From positions 4,898,001 to 4,962,000 of the forward strand of contig OY720100.1 of NCBI GenBank assembly GCA_963082875.1: 64,000 nucleotides of DNA, in the 5' to 3' direction. Of this stretch, positions 48,027 to 61,170 are shown one piece after another (position 1 is the first letter of the stretch; every line of letters starts with the position of its first letter). Below the pieces are notes generated by a model. That model saw nothing but the letters and a program-made list of their open reading frames with translations. It made no database searches and was not told the origin of the DNA. The position numbers were made by a program, and so were the translations under genes. Source of the stretch: Corella eumyota. Lineage: Eukaryota > Chordata > Ascidiacea > Phlebobranchia > Corellidae.

Positions 48027-49322
48027 AATTAAAAATACCTTATCTATAAAAAAAATTACCCTAATTTTAAACTAGCTTTTTACTTTTAAATAAGGTTATC
48101 AGCTACATACTTTTGACTTCGTATTTATAGAAAGACATCAATCATTTTAATATTTAAAAAAAATATTTGTAATTAATAGAATTACACGAAAACAATTGCA
48201 AATTCATACATAGGTCTATCTGTCTATGCATTTAGGTTATTTGTACCAGAAATTACATGAATTTTTAAACCCAGCTACATCAATTATGTGTTTCATAGAC
48301 CGGTATTTTAGCGAACGTTCTATACTCGCCAATGACTTATTTTCTAAATCGCACATACCGTAAAATGTTATTTAAAAGATAGATAATATTGTTTAAACAC
48401 GGCAATATATTTGTAATATTATCAACATAAATCACATATATACTTTATAGAATACAAGTTTAAATGTTAAAGTAAGCTATACATTAAACCATACTCTTCT
48501 ACCAACTAAATATTCTAATACCATATTACAATTTATATATACTCAAACAATATTCTGACAATTCTTAAGTGCAAATAAACAGTCACAAGATACTGTACAA
48601 TACAAAACTAAACAACCTATAACTGTATAATCAGATAATTGATAATTATCAGAAATAAATTACTCTCTACTGTCTACTAACAGACTTATTAACTTAAAAA
48701 AATTTAGCCTATCCTTGAACTAACACATTACCAAAACAAACGAATGATATATAACCCAAACAAAACAAACTAACAACCCGACAACTAAACGTAACAATAA
48801 AACAAACTAACAACTAAACGTAACAACTTTTTTTAGAATCTGAGAAAACAGTTATTGTTGCATAAAGCAAACCTATGTGTGCAATGTGTTGATGATGTTT
48901 AGAGCACTTATTATATTGAATAAGGCTCTTCTAACATCCACCATAGGGAGCGGGGTCGGCCTCCCACACCAGCGGGAGGCCTCCCGATTCCCACTCCAAC
49001 TGTATCTTAACTTAAAAAATTGATCGAGTGATGCTGAAAAAAATATTTTTACTTGTGGTCTTTCGCGCGAACCAAGATTGCTATAGATATAATATAAAAA
49101 AAAAAGTTTAACGTCCATACTTATTTTTTTATTTTGTTCAATAACGTTTATTTGCAAACGAATAACCGACAAAAAAAAATTTTTTTTTTATGTTTATGTA
49201 AAGAATATTATTAAAGCTTATATGGTGTTTGAATTTTTGCTGAACAACCACCACAAGTAGACAGCAGTAAAAATAAATTAATTAATACGTTATAATTGCA
49301 ATAATTTTGTTAAATTTAAACT
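48027..49322. other. Intergenic region with a GC-rich hairpin island
   Basis: Upstream region of the kelch gene and 3' flank of the hydrolase. It is mostly plain AT-rich DNA, but 48901-48994 contains two adjacent hairpins described separately. Confidence 0.5.
48901..48994. other. Two adjacent DNA/RNA hairpins, one GC-rich
   Basis: First hairpin 48901-48929: arms AGAGC.CTTATT and AATAAG.GCTCT. Second: perfect 8-bp arms GGCCTCCC (48958-48965) and GGGAGGCC (48974-48981) with loop ACACCAGC. It can be extended outward by weaker pairing of GGGAGCGGGGTC (48946-48957) with TCCCGATTCCCA (48982-48993). The GC content is strikingly above the surroundings. It could be a structured RNA, a relic of a small transposon, or a terminator-like element. 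I do not recognise it. Confidence 0.55.
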
Positions 49323-51740
49323 TTATTTTTTGCCAATTAATTTAGTTTTTATAGCTTCTAAAAGTGTCAAAGAAGCAGCTTTGTATTCGTCAACATTTTC
49401 AAAGCGAATGGCTCCATGAGGTGCGTTCTTTATATTAACATGCTCGACAACTTTACCAAGTTTCTTTAAACGTTCAACATACATAATCTAAATATTTTAT
49501 AAAATAAAACAACTTGAAATTGGCCAAGTGATAATAAAAAATGAGAGTTATTACATTTAACGGTGACATAACATTTTACATACCGCTTCGTCCCTTAAAG
49601 TGTCACAGTCACATGTTATAATGTAAGCGTTAGGTGTTTTTTGAAGAAGTTCATCTTTAGCAGCTAACGGTGCCAGTCGCGGATCAAGAAGCAGTTTTTT
49701 AACACGATTTCTCTCCAAACTTGTTAAATTATTACTAGCTTTTAAGCTTATGGTAAGGGGAAATTCAGGAAAAGGTTCCTTTATAAACCTGTTTTTAAAA
49801 ACAACAATATAAATAAGCTATGTTATCTTATTTATACAAACTGCGCAGCTATATGACAAGCAAATTCATAGTGCATACATATGGTATACCTTGCCGGAAT
49901 GTTATCGGTGTTCACATGTTCATAAAAGTCATAGTCAAATTTTCCATCTTTATATAGATGCCCATGATATTTTAATATGGAAAGCATTCTTGGGTCTTCA
50001 TCAAATCTAGCAAAACATTTGAGATAAAGTACATTTTCGTAGGAAGCACCAACGTAGTTCACTAAATAGCTTTTTGTAAAAACGCCCTACCCTAAGTAAC
50101 TCATTCGAAATCGATTAAGTAAACGTTCGGGAAGTACTGGATCATGCTTGTGAGATTCAAAGTTAGGTAAATGGTAGTGCGTAAATTGCAAAACCGGATA
50201 AATAAGATATTGAGAGTGAATTTTGTTTTGCAACTCAAGACTTACAGCAGCAGCCAAGTTTCCACCTAAAATAATATATAAACAGCATATTATCAACAAG
50301 CTATAGGCAATATATGCGTTTTGTTTTTAGAAAATATGCGATTTTACCATTAGGTATGTTTGAACTTTAATAAATCGCGATGTAATTTCTGATAAACCTT
50401 GTTACTTATTAGCCTAAAACTTAATCTAAAACAAACACATGTCTAATGCGAACAAACAGATCGGCCTTATAATTTGTATGCAAAACCTAACAATAAAATG
50501 AATTGTGCAGCGTGAGCAACTTTTTTTTAAATAACAATATTACCAGCGCTGTCTCCGACGAGAGCTATTCGTTTCTTATCAACTCCAAAACGATCCGCAT
50601 TCTTGATAAATTCTTTGGCCACCATAAGACAGTCGTTGTATGCAGCTGGGAAAGGAAATTGAGGCGCTTTTCTGTAGCTAAATATTTTGTTTTTTTATGG
50701 AGTTTACTTTTTAAATGGATAAACAATCAAACTTAAGAATTATATGAAACAGTTTAAGCATAAAGATATTAAAATACAACATGCATAGTTATTTCATTTA
50801 CTTCTTTAATTTAATACAAATATTTGTTTTATCAAACTTTAGAATACACGTAATATTTACTCTGGGGCGATTACAACTGCGTTGATCTTCTTAGCCATAG
50901 GACCCAAAAAAGTACTGTACAGATCTATGAATATAAACAGTATAGAAAAAGTGTAAAAATCCTACTAGTGTGAATAATGCTTTTCTATAATGGTTACCCT
51001 TTTTAATTTTCACTTAAAATATTAGTTAATTTTATAAAGCACAAAAATTTAAAAAAAAAAAAAGTTTAAGAAAGACATTCATAAGAGGAAAGATCACACT
51101 TACCAGGTTTTACAAGTGTAAAACCGCCTCCATGATAATATACAACTCCAGGACCTTTAAAAGTATCTGTTAATAAAACGTATGTTTATGCATAGAAAGA
51201 AAATGCTAATTATGCATTTTTGAAATGTATTATTATTAATAGTAATACCACCCAATGCCAATGTTATGTTGTAATGTTTAAATTTATTGTGCATATTTTA
51301 TTATTTGAAGATTTGCGGATTTACCTTTTTTATTGTCGGGAGTAAATATTAGCACACGTATCCCGTTCCACGTTTCGTTGGTCACGGTGACGCCCTCAGT
51401 TTGTTTTAATTTCGGCAATTCAAAAACCCAACGCATTAACGCCCAATTGTCGTAACCCAAAGCCTGTTGAACAGTATTCTATACAAAATAAACAAAAAAA
51501 TGATAATCATTTTTAAAGGCTTATTGTAACTTTTACTATACAAAAGTAGGTGAGGAAGAAACAAAAATATACACAAGGAAATTAGTTTACCGTTACAAAG
51601 TTGTCGCAAATATTTTGTATAGTTGTTAAGGTAAATGCAATAATTCTGGTTTCCTTTCTATCCAACCATCCTTTCGGCAAGGGCACGTATATTGCATATG
51701 CGATACATGTCACTCCAATTAGTATACCTAGTCTACCCAT
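49323..51740 (-). CDS. Arylacetamide deacetylase-like serine hydrolase with one in-frame stop
   Basis: Eight exons on the minus strand: 51740-51597, 51478-51325, 51154-51104, 50924-50861, 50677-50544, 50265-49890, 49788-49584, 49487-49323; about 430 codons, human AADAC has 399. The N-terminus is a signal anchor (MGRLGILIGVTCIAYAIYVP). The hormone-sensitive-lipase family features are present: YYHGGG oxyanion motif, GDSAGGN with the catalytic serine, CDCDTLRDEA with the aspartate and NAPHGA with the histidine. It should hydrolyse esters or amides at the ER membrane. Exon 6 has a TAG codon at 50087-50089 between MSYLG and GVFTK; phase and sequence continue in the same frame on both sides. It is either a young null allele, a sequence error, or read-through. 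Confidence 0.82.
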
Positions 51741-52880
51741 GCCAAGTTTACCTGCTTATTATAACGTATATTTTAAAACGTTCAGTACGATGAACATTTT
51801 AATATAGTTGTTACATATACTTTATATTTATTAAATAACAAAAGTTAAAAACAAGGTTCAAAGCTGTAATTAGCTTAACCAGTTCTGACTTGCTGGCGTA
51901 CTTTTCGTGTAAGCGCAACGGATTGCACGTCTGTTTGCTTGATATTTGCAGAAACTTTTTTATATTTACTTTAGTCCAAAGTAATATTAATTTATGAAAT
52001 CGTTAGTTAGCTAATCATTAAGGAAATTAGTGTTAAATACTGTATTCACAATATAACTATAGTTAGTATAACGAAAAACCTACATTAGCATGTTATGTAA
52101 ATTTTTAAAAAAAAGTACTAATCTTGTGCTTTAGTTTTTTTATCGTAAAATAAGACAAGCTTTAGTTGTATATTTTAAGAACGGATTGAAGTGGAAAAAA
52201 CAGTCGATAATTTAACATTAAATTTTTTTTTTTTAAATAAAAATATTTTTTCTTTAAATTATTTAAAATTTATTCAGGTGTAAATAAAAATACCAAAAAA
52301 ATAATATATTTATATTACAGAAACAAAGCAAAAATATATGGTAAATAATACATTAATTGCCTTTACTATTTAAGTTTATTTAAAAAATATATAAAAATAT
52401 TGTTGTTATTAAATTTAGTCTTATACCAAATTTAGAGATGATGAAGAAACAATTGTGGTAAAATTTGCTATTAGTTTTATAATAATTTAATATTAATTTT
52501 CTATTAGTAATTTAATAATATTGATGATAAATTTTTTTTTTTTGCATTTATAATTTAGAGACATTATTTTACAAGTATACAAGTATATTAAACAATATAT
52601 TATAATAGGCTTTGCAAGTTCAATTTGATACATTTTCGTAACATCAAAGATTTTGTTTGCCTGTTAAAAATAATTTTGCCAAATTTTTTATTTTTATCCA
52701 TCTTCTTTATATAAAGTATTTTAAATTTTAAGGTTTTTACATGTTTACATATAAACAATATTAAGTTTCTTGCATCTAATTAGTTAAACAGACAATACTT
52801 GTGTTATTGTTCTTTTAAATTGTTTTTGATACTCTAACTCAATCTAGAAATATAATATATTTATTAATGTAAATATTTAG
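51741..52880. other. Region between the hydrolase start and the first clear Piezo exon
   Basis: About 1.1 kb, very AT-rich. A possible 22-base exon at 52429-52450 (DDEETIV, followed by GTAAAA) would join in phase 0 to 52881, but nothing upstream fits it. I searched for exons coding further Piezo membrane segments and saw none. Confidence 0.45.
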
Positions 52881-55800
52881 CTGCCACCACAAACAAGTGA
52901 CAATGACAATTTAAATCATAATGAACAGGAACAAGTAGTTCCTAAAACGTAAGATTAAAAAATGTTTTATTAACAAACATTAACATAAATATTAATTTTA
53001 AAAGTTTTAAAATTATAAACATTAAGCTATTTCTATATTTCCACAGAGGAGCAGAGCTTTTTTATTCTACATCAATTAAAAAAGTCCATGAAAGTAAAGC
53101 AAATCAACAAAAATCATTAAATGCTTTAAACGAGTTGTAAGTCTAGGTTAAAGTTTATTTAAACACTTTTTATTGTATTAAAAAAATAATTTACCATCCA
53201 CATTTATATTAAAAAACACTTATATTAAAAGCAATATTTACTGTATATGTACAGATATTCTAACTTAGAGTATAAACATGAAGAGCATATTCAAGGTAAA
53301 AAAAAGTTTACTATTTTTTTATATACAATTGTGTAGGTTTGCACAATATTCATAACAGTATGTGTTTGCTTCCACAATAATAATACATATAGGCCAGAAA
53401 ATTTTTTTAATTTTCAAATAAAAAAACTAAAATATACCCAAAAAATCAATTGGTATTCAACACACACAGAGCCTTTTAAAAATTCCACATAACATCCCTA
53501 AAAATGGTATTGATTTGCACCTACGTTAAATTGCAAACACATAAGAAAATAATACAAGCATGTCCCTTTATTTAAAATTTGCACTTTCCATCATTTTCTA
53601 CTTTTTTTTGTAAAAAAGGAATATTTTTTAATCAATGTGTAAAAAGTTTGTAGTACAAAAATCCTATAACTGTATTGCAAATATAAACAGCAACTAGATC
53701 TGGTGAATATCAAATGTTCGAAGATAAAAAGACAATTATCGTATCTAGAAGTGATGAAGAAGATGAAGCTACGAATAAAGAACCTGATGAAGCTACGAAT
53801 AAAGAACCTAATTGTTGTAATGTTTAAAAATAGATTAACTTACTTATGTTTATATAGAATAATTCGACTCGTAAATTCAAATAAACATAAATATAGGCTA
53901 CACATTAAGAATATATACATACAGAATATTTAATGTGCATTCTGTAAATGCAGTTCTGTAAATGCAGTTGTTAAACAAATTTTTAATGTAATGCTATATT
54001 TTTCTATTATTACAGCATGTACCTGTTGCTGCATTACACTAAAGTTAAACCAATTCAACAGTAACTATAGAAATATCAACATGCAATGTTGCTGTATGAA
54101 TCAGCAACAAGTAAAAGTTATATTTAATATTTTTGTTATTTTTTTTTAATATTTGGTGTACTAAAATACAAAACTATTAACACTATCAACTAAAACAGCA
54201 TTTCTTATAAAATGTTACTTTGTATAAACCGTTTTAGGAATCCCTAACACAATTTAGCATCTATTAGTTACAAATTTTAAATATATTTGGAAAAAAAGAA
54301 TTTTAATAAATATTTTTTGTTGCCATAAAAATTAACTTGTTTTATCAACAGGTGGGGAAAATTATGCAACCAGTTGAATTTGATAAAAACTGTTGTTGTG
54401 TTTTGAGACTTTTAAGTGCTTTATGGTAAGAAGTTTACCTCATTTTAAATATACATATAATCTAAAAAAAACTTTGTAAGTAAAATTTTTTAACAAGATA
54501 TTTTTTTAAAATAAATATTTCAGTTACCTCATACTATCGAGAACAGATTTGGTTTGTTATTTTTTGTTTGTCCTCAACCTAATGTTATCTGCTTCTATAT
54601 TGTCTATGCTTCTTCCATGCATGTTATTCTTATGGTCAACACTTCATAACCCAAGATCACATAAAGTGTTCTGGATAATATGTTTTGGATATTTACTGGT
54701 ATGTGATTCTTTTTTTTGCTTAAAAATTAAAAAATTAGGTTTGGCAATGCGAATTTTACACTAATTGATCAGAAATATTTATTTTAGTGCTTAAAAATCA
54801 AATTTTGTTGCTTTTTTATAATTAAATTTAAAAGATGTAATAAACATTTTTCAAAAAATGTTAGTGCTTTTTTTTAAAAAGTGTTAATTTGTGTCTTTTT
54901 TTTTAAATAGTGAATGTGGTTTTTTCGTGTTAAGGTTATTTTCTATTTTAGGTGGTAATAATCTTAAACATGATCTTTTCATCCCGATTTAACACTGAGG
55001 CAAACATATATTCAAATAAAATCTATCCTTTCTGGTGGCCAAGATTTTTGGGAATTTACCAAAGAATTGGTTTGATTGTATTGAACTGGGTGCAACTAGT
55101 TTGTGTGTTCCTACACTTTTTTAACTTAAAAGTAACCGAATTTCTTATATGGGCTAAAACTATTTAAAAAGTATTTTTTATTAACTACAAGTGTTTAAAC
55201 TATTTATTAAACAACAATCTAAAATATTAAACAACAACAATCTTACTTTTTTCAAATATTTGCCTTGGCTAGAATTTTAAAAACTTTTAAATTAACAATC
55301 TTATTAATAACATTCCTAACATCCTAAACAAAGAAAGGCACATATTACTTACACCCAGAACTTCACATTTTTTTATTTTTTACTCATTTAGTATTTGTTT
55401 ATTATAAAAAAGTTAAGACTATTGACTTACATGTTTATTCAGAGTCATGGATTATGGATTTCAAATAAAGTTTATACTAAAATCGAAGAAAAATTTAAAA
55501 ATGGTATTTAATCATTTTAACTAAAAGTAAAATAAATAGTTTAAATAACATATTGTTAAACTTATTTATAAAATATTTATATAATTTAATATTATTATTT
55601 TAAATTTATTAAAATAATATTAAAACATTTAAAGATTAAATTTAAAAATTATGTTATTAACAATAAACAAACCATTAACAATAATAATAAATAAAGATGC
55701 AACATCTGATGAAGAAAATCGTGAGAGTGATGTGGTAAAAGATGGATGTTGTTCAAGGTACACTTTTCTACAGTTTTTATATATGCTATTTTTTTTAATT

Positions 55801-58800
55801 ATGATTAATAATCTGGTTAGTCTTACTGTAACCAGACCCCAATTACACCGCAATTACTGTAACCAGACCGCAATTACACCGCAATTACAATTGTAATAAT
55901 AGATTATAACATTTGAAATATATCCACAACAAATATTTAACAGTAGGTGCAAGTGTTGCAGAAATATTTTCAACCAAAAATGTGATGTTGTATCAGATGT
56001 ATATGGGTATATATTCTTTTGTGAGCTTATTAACTGTTTTATCACCTTTTTTGGATACTATGCATTCGGGGTAAGCCCTTATTTTAAAAGAATAGGGTTT
56101 TTCATATGTTTACTTCTGTTTTAAAGAGTTAAAACATGTTAAATCATGTAAATGCATAGTATTATGACCATAACTATTTATGGATTCATTTATTTATATT
56201 TAAAAGTGTACAAGAAATATTTTTTTTTATAATATCAGTCATTTTTAAATATAACACTTTTTTTATAGGCATACCCTGTACGGTCTAATATAATTTCTGC
56301 TTTGAAAATAAATAATGTTTCTCCAGGATTTCTTGCAATCTTGTTAATTCAGGTAAAAAAGTTTTTATTAATTGTAACATTGTATAGCCTAAATGTTGTA
56401 TTGATGTTTTTTATATAATACATAATATTACATACTATATTTTCCACTAAAGTATATAAATATAAGTAAATTAAATTTTTTTTTTGTAAATGATTTATAT
56501 AAAATATTATTATTTAAATTAATTTTATACAAAAAATATTTTTTATAACTTTTCGTTCTTTACTGTAGTTACTCTTAATGTTTGTTGATCGCATTCTACA
56601 TGTTTTAAAATCCCGGGACCTTAGATATTGGTATCAAATATTTTTGATTATAACCTTTCACCTTTGGTTATTCTTTCTACTACCTTATATCAACAAAAAG
56701 TAAACTTTAGTAAAAAAAGTTAAAAATATTTTGCACATATTAATGAAGAAACATAATTTTCTGATAACCATCTATCTTTACTTCATTTAAGTAAATTCAA
56801 GGCTTTTTATTTTTTGTATCCTTTTAGACCTTTTTTTGAAAATCATGTGGCTCAATTATATTATTTTGTCAAAGCAATTTATTTTCTATTATCTGCATAT
56901 CAGTTAAGAGCAGGTTACCCAACTACAGTTGTTGGAGGTTCACTGATGAAATCTCATAATTTTTTCGCATGGTTAATTTTTAAGGCGTAAGCATTTATTT
57001 AATTTTTGCATTTTAGTTTTTAATTTTTATAAAAGGTTAACTGTTTAGCAAAAAATATTTAATACTGCTTTCATAGCTTACTTTAAAAAAATTCATATAA
57101 GCTTTATAGCCTACTTTAATTTTTAAAATTAGATAACTTTTGAAACAAATTAAAATAAGTTGCCTTTTACATTTTCTAGGTATTTTTTTATACCATTTCT
57201 GGCAGATATAACAGTTAGCTTAGATTGGGCTTGTACTAAGACATCATTACAGTTCGGTGAATGGATGAAGTTTTGGTCAATTTATGTTGAGGTGTTTGAT
57301 TTAAAAGGCAGGAGAGTTTACGAAGCAGTAAGTTCTTAAATTTATAATGATTAATTTTTTTGTTGTCTATGTAAAGTTTGGTTAAAATAAAAAAAAAATT
57401 TTTAAAATTTTATTATTTTAGTTAAACTACAAACTTGCAGAACAGTAAAGTGGCAAGATAGTTATTTTGTAAGGTCATGTTATACATATTGTTTAGAAAG
57501 ACAAACAAAAATCTGGTGCAACCCAAAACAAAATAAAACAAGGGTTTGTTGCTGGTTGTCTAGTTATATTATTTTTGGTTATCTTGAGTCCCTTAATATT
57601 CATGTACGTGGCATTTCATGGAATGGGAAATCAAAACAACCCAACACAAGTTGAAATTAAAGTTTCTTTGGAAGGTTTTGAGGTATATTTTGCTGTTTAA
57701 GTTTTTTTTTAGGATTTTTAACTTTTTTACTTTGAATTGTTTTTATTGTTTTAAATACTCCTTAAGTTTACTTTTAATTGGTAATCATAAATATAAATTT
57801 CTGTTTTTTAGCCAATTTTTCAAGAGGTTAGTGGTCAAGACAGAATTAGTAATTGGAATCCACAACAGTATGCTGATTTTTGTCAACTATATACCAACAA
57901 CTCTGTAAGAAATATATATTAATACAAAAGTAATTTTGTCTATGTTATGTTTAATATACAAATTGGCTGTATTTTTTAGGTTGCTTCCAATTTTTTATCT
58001 GGATTTAGTAACAATGAAGTTGTAACTGTGGCAATTGACGGCCAGTCGAAGACAACATGGGCTATAAGTCCTCCACAGCGAACATTACTTGCTAGTAGAC
58101 TAAACAACAGCAACCCTCGAAATATTCCTCTTTTATTTGAATGGACTCTAACAAAGCAAGTTATATTAAACTCATTTTAAACTTTACATTAAATTCACTA
58201 GGTAATGTAATAATAAACTTTTTTATAACATAATTGGCTTATTACTAAGTCAAATAAAATTTACAGTTATAAAAACAATACAAAATTAAAAATAAAAGTG
58301 TAATTTTAAATATATTTTAGCAAACTTAATTGTTTCATAATTTATTGGTATAATCCATAACATAAAGTTTGTAAGCCATTATTAAATACTAATATCTACT
58401 ATTAGTTTTATTTAAAAATTAGAATAAAGCAAACATAATTTGATGTTAATAAGTTGTCAAACTAGTAGTAAGAATTATCCTTATAAAATCGTTTATTATT
58501 TTGTAATATTAATAATTTATTACTAATTTTTTTATTTACATCTAATTTAAACATACCAATTCAAAAATTTATATTTATTTATAATAGAATTGATCAGGAT
58601 TCCATGAACAGATATACAGGTTTCACTAAAAGAACATTAAAGCCTTATGACCAAATTAGATCAAAATTATTTAAGATTATTTCAACCAACTCACCAAAAC
58701 CCTTGTAAGTGACACTTTTTTCCTTTTTTTTTAGAAAAATTTTCAAAAAACTATAGCTTCTTTTCATTAATGCGTGTAGCGGGTAGTGTATCAACTGTTT

Positions 58801-60076
58801 TATAAAAAAGTTTTAAATCAATTGCCTATTGCAAACTATGTGAATTTACCCATGGTGCAAAGGTATCTAAATTAAATAACAACTTAATACATAATGGGAA
58901 TTGATATTAATTTTACAGAAAGTTGACAAATTTTTACCCGAGATTTATATTGTCACCTGGATCCACTATTACAGAAAATTCCTGTGAATCAACTAGTACA
59001 GCCTGTGCAGCCAAAAAACTTTTGCCCACAACCAATGGTAGGCCCTTACTTAAAGTTGGATTATGTCTTGGAAAGTAGCAGGGTCTAACAATAAGATTAT
59101 TTTAGTGATACTGTGAGCATTAACTTACATTGATACCCAGATTTTAATGTAATGTGTATCTGTCTAATTTTTATTTAGATTACTCGGATATGTCAGTTGC
59201 CTTACAACATACTACAGGAGTATCTTGGTGGGTGTTAAAAGAAAACGGTACAAATTCATTTGACCTTATTATTTTCAGTTACAAGGTTTCACCACTCTAT
59301 TTTAACAAAGCTATCAAACTAGGGTAAGTAATGTTTTATTTTAGTAAATTTTAATAAAATAATATATAAACAAGAAATGAATTTTCTATCTAATACCTAA
59401 TTATACCTTGGTTGGGGTTTAAAGATTATATTTTATAAATAGAAACAATCGTTGACAACCCAAGATGTTTTACTAAGTTTTAATCAAATACAATTTTTAT
59501 TTTCCTAAGTGTTTTAGGCCTATATTCTGTATATGTATACATGGCAGCAAAAATATTAAGATGGGTGATGTTTGTTTCCAGCTCTTCAATGATACCTAAG
59601 TAAGTTTTGATATTCAGGTGCATTAAATAAAAAAAATATTACACAATTTAAAATGCAACTAAATAAGCAACTGTGTTAAAACTGAACTAATGATCAAATA
59701 AAGATATTAAAATCAACTAAAGGCAAAAAAAATATAAAAATAAACAGTAAGTTGTAAAGAAAAACCCATTTGGAAATTCCCAACTACATTTATATATATA
59801 TTAAATCCTTCTTTACATTTTTTTTTAAATCTTTGTTTATTTCTTTCACTAAATATGTTAAGAATATTGAATATGTTAAGAACTAAATATGTTAAGAATT
59901 TACCTTCTTTTAGAGAGATTCCCAATGTGGATGCAATCCTTAAACTATGTGATGACATATCACTTGCACGAGAAACCAAAAAATTTAAGTTGGAAGAAAA
60001 GCTTTATGCCAAACTAATTTTTTTGTACAGATCTCCTGAGACACTAATAAAGTGGACAAAATCCCATAACGTATAA
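52881..60076 (+). CDS. Piezo channel, C-terminal part only (N-terminal blades absent)
   Basis: Twenty-three exons in one frame, first 52881-52948, last 59914-60076; about 902 residues. Others include 54524-54698, 54952-55131, 55944-56070, 56569-56699, 56828-56986, 57180-57327, 57497-57682, 57980-58155, 58919-59037, 59179-59323. After ~165 polar residues come parts matching human PIEZO1 from about residue 1660: [57 protein letters not shown], the anchor [12 protein letters not shown], the extracellular cap, and the end [19 protein letters not shown]. So outer helix, cap, inner helix and C-terminal domain are all there. No start codon or room for the ~1,600 N-terminal residues was found upstream. 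One intron (58156-58587) has a GC donor. Only the 5' end is in doubt. Confidence 0.85.
53762..53809 (+). repeat. 24-bp in-frame exact duplication in a Piezo exon
   Basis: Two identical 24-base units code DEATNKEP twice in the acidic linker of the Piezo part. Identity at DNA level points to a recent slippage event, and the frame is kept. Confidence 0.95.
55823..55884. repeat. 31-bp tandem repeat, two copies, in a Piezo intron
   Basis: Units 55823-55853 and 55854-55884 (TTACTGTAACCAGACC.., ..TTACACCGCAA) differ at one base. It lies between exons ending 55757 and starting 55944. Confidence 0.9.
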
Positions 60077-60706
60077 ATATAAGTTCTCGCATTTTTTTAC
60101 TAAAGTTTTATTTAAATTAATTTTTTTTTTAATTTGTTGCGGCAATATTTTGTAAAAAATTGAAATAATAATAGCAAAATAAGACACTTTTTGCACAATT
60201 TTACTATGCCTTTTTTGTATCCATGCTTGTCATTTGTAGCCTTTACTTAATTATACCAATAATCCATAAAAGTATGGCCCAAATAACAATTTTTATATAA
60301 TCTGATTTAGTGGTATTGTAAATATTCTCAGCAAATTTGACAGTAAAAAATCTTTGTCATTTATAGACGTTGGGTTATATATTTTTGTACATTTTTAAGT
60401 AGGCTATTGTTTTTAGAATGCTTAGATTTTAGTAGGCTTTGCAATTAAAAAAAAATAATAATGTTTTTGGTATGTTTGGTAAAATCCATTTTTTACTAAA
60501 AGATGAAATTTAAATCCGTTTAGAATACTAAGTTTGATTTAAATAAAGTAACTAAAAATCTATGTGCGCAAACATTAATGAAAAAAGCACCGTAAAATAA
60601 AAATAGTTAAATTTTGTTATTTAAAAATGTGGAATTGTAATTGGAAAATAACTAAACAAGTCATCTTTATTAACATACATTTTCTGATTGTAAAAAAAAG
60701 TTGAAC

Positions 60707-60758
60707 GTGTGTAAGATTCTCTTCTAAAATGGGTGTGTAAGATTCTCTTCTAAAATGT
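60707..60758. repeat. 26-bp direct duplication, two copies
   Basis: GTGTGTAAGATTCTCTTCTA plus AAATG occurs at 60707-60732 and again at 60733-60758, differing only at the last base. Confidence 0.92.
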
Positions 60759-60948
60759 TGACTGTTTATTTAGGATTACTGTCATTTATTCGAAAACTGA
60801 TAAGCGATAATGAGTTATTTTAATTACCCCAGCATACCCTAACCCTCTTCTATATAATGCCTGTTTATTTCTGAAATAATATTGACTTAAATACAAATAA
60901 ATAGTCAACGGAATTTCCGCGTTTTATTTTTTTAAGATTCCGCCTCTC

Positions 60949-61117
60949 CTTTTTTCATTTTCTGGTTCCTTCATTTTCCGTTCCTTCAATTTCCGGTTCC
61001 TTCATTTTCCGTTTCTTCATTTTCCGGTTCCTTCATTTTCCATTTCTTCATTTTCCGGTTCCTTCATTTTCCGTTCCTTCAATTTCCGTTTCTTCATTTT
61101 CCATTCCCTCAAATTCC
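60949..61117. repeat. Minisatellite of TTCCGGTTCCTTCATT-type units
   Basis: About eleven units of 14-16 bases built on TTCCGnTYCTTCAWTT, with small changes in nearly every unit. One strand is almost purely pyrimidine, so triplex or slipped structures are possible. No coding potential. Confidence 0.88.
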
Positions 61118-61170
61118 GCGTCCCCAACGTAACGTAGTGTAAGATTTCGCAACCATTTAAAATGAACACA

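Noticed and set aside
50068-50088. A 21-base intron removing the TAG in the hydrolase
   Set aside because: It has GT at one end and AG at the other in phase, but it is far below any plausible spliceosomal intron length; exon lengths fit without it.
51741-52880. Hidden N-terminal Piezo exons before 52881
   Set aside because: Scanned for hydrophobic frames with splice borders; only a 22-base acidic candidate (52429) was found, not blade helices.
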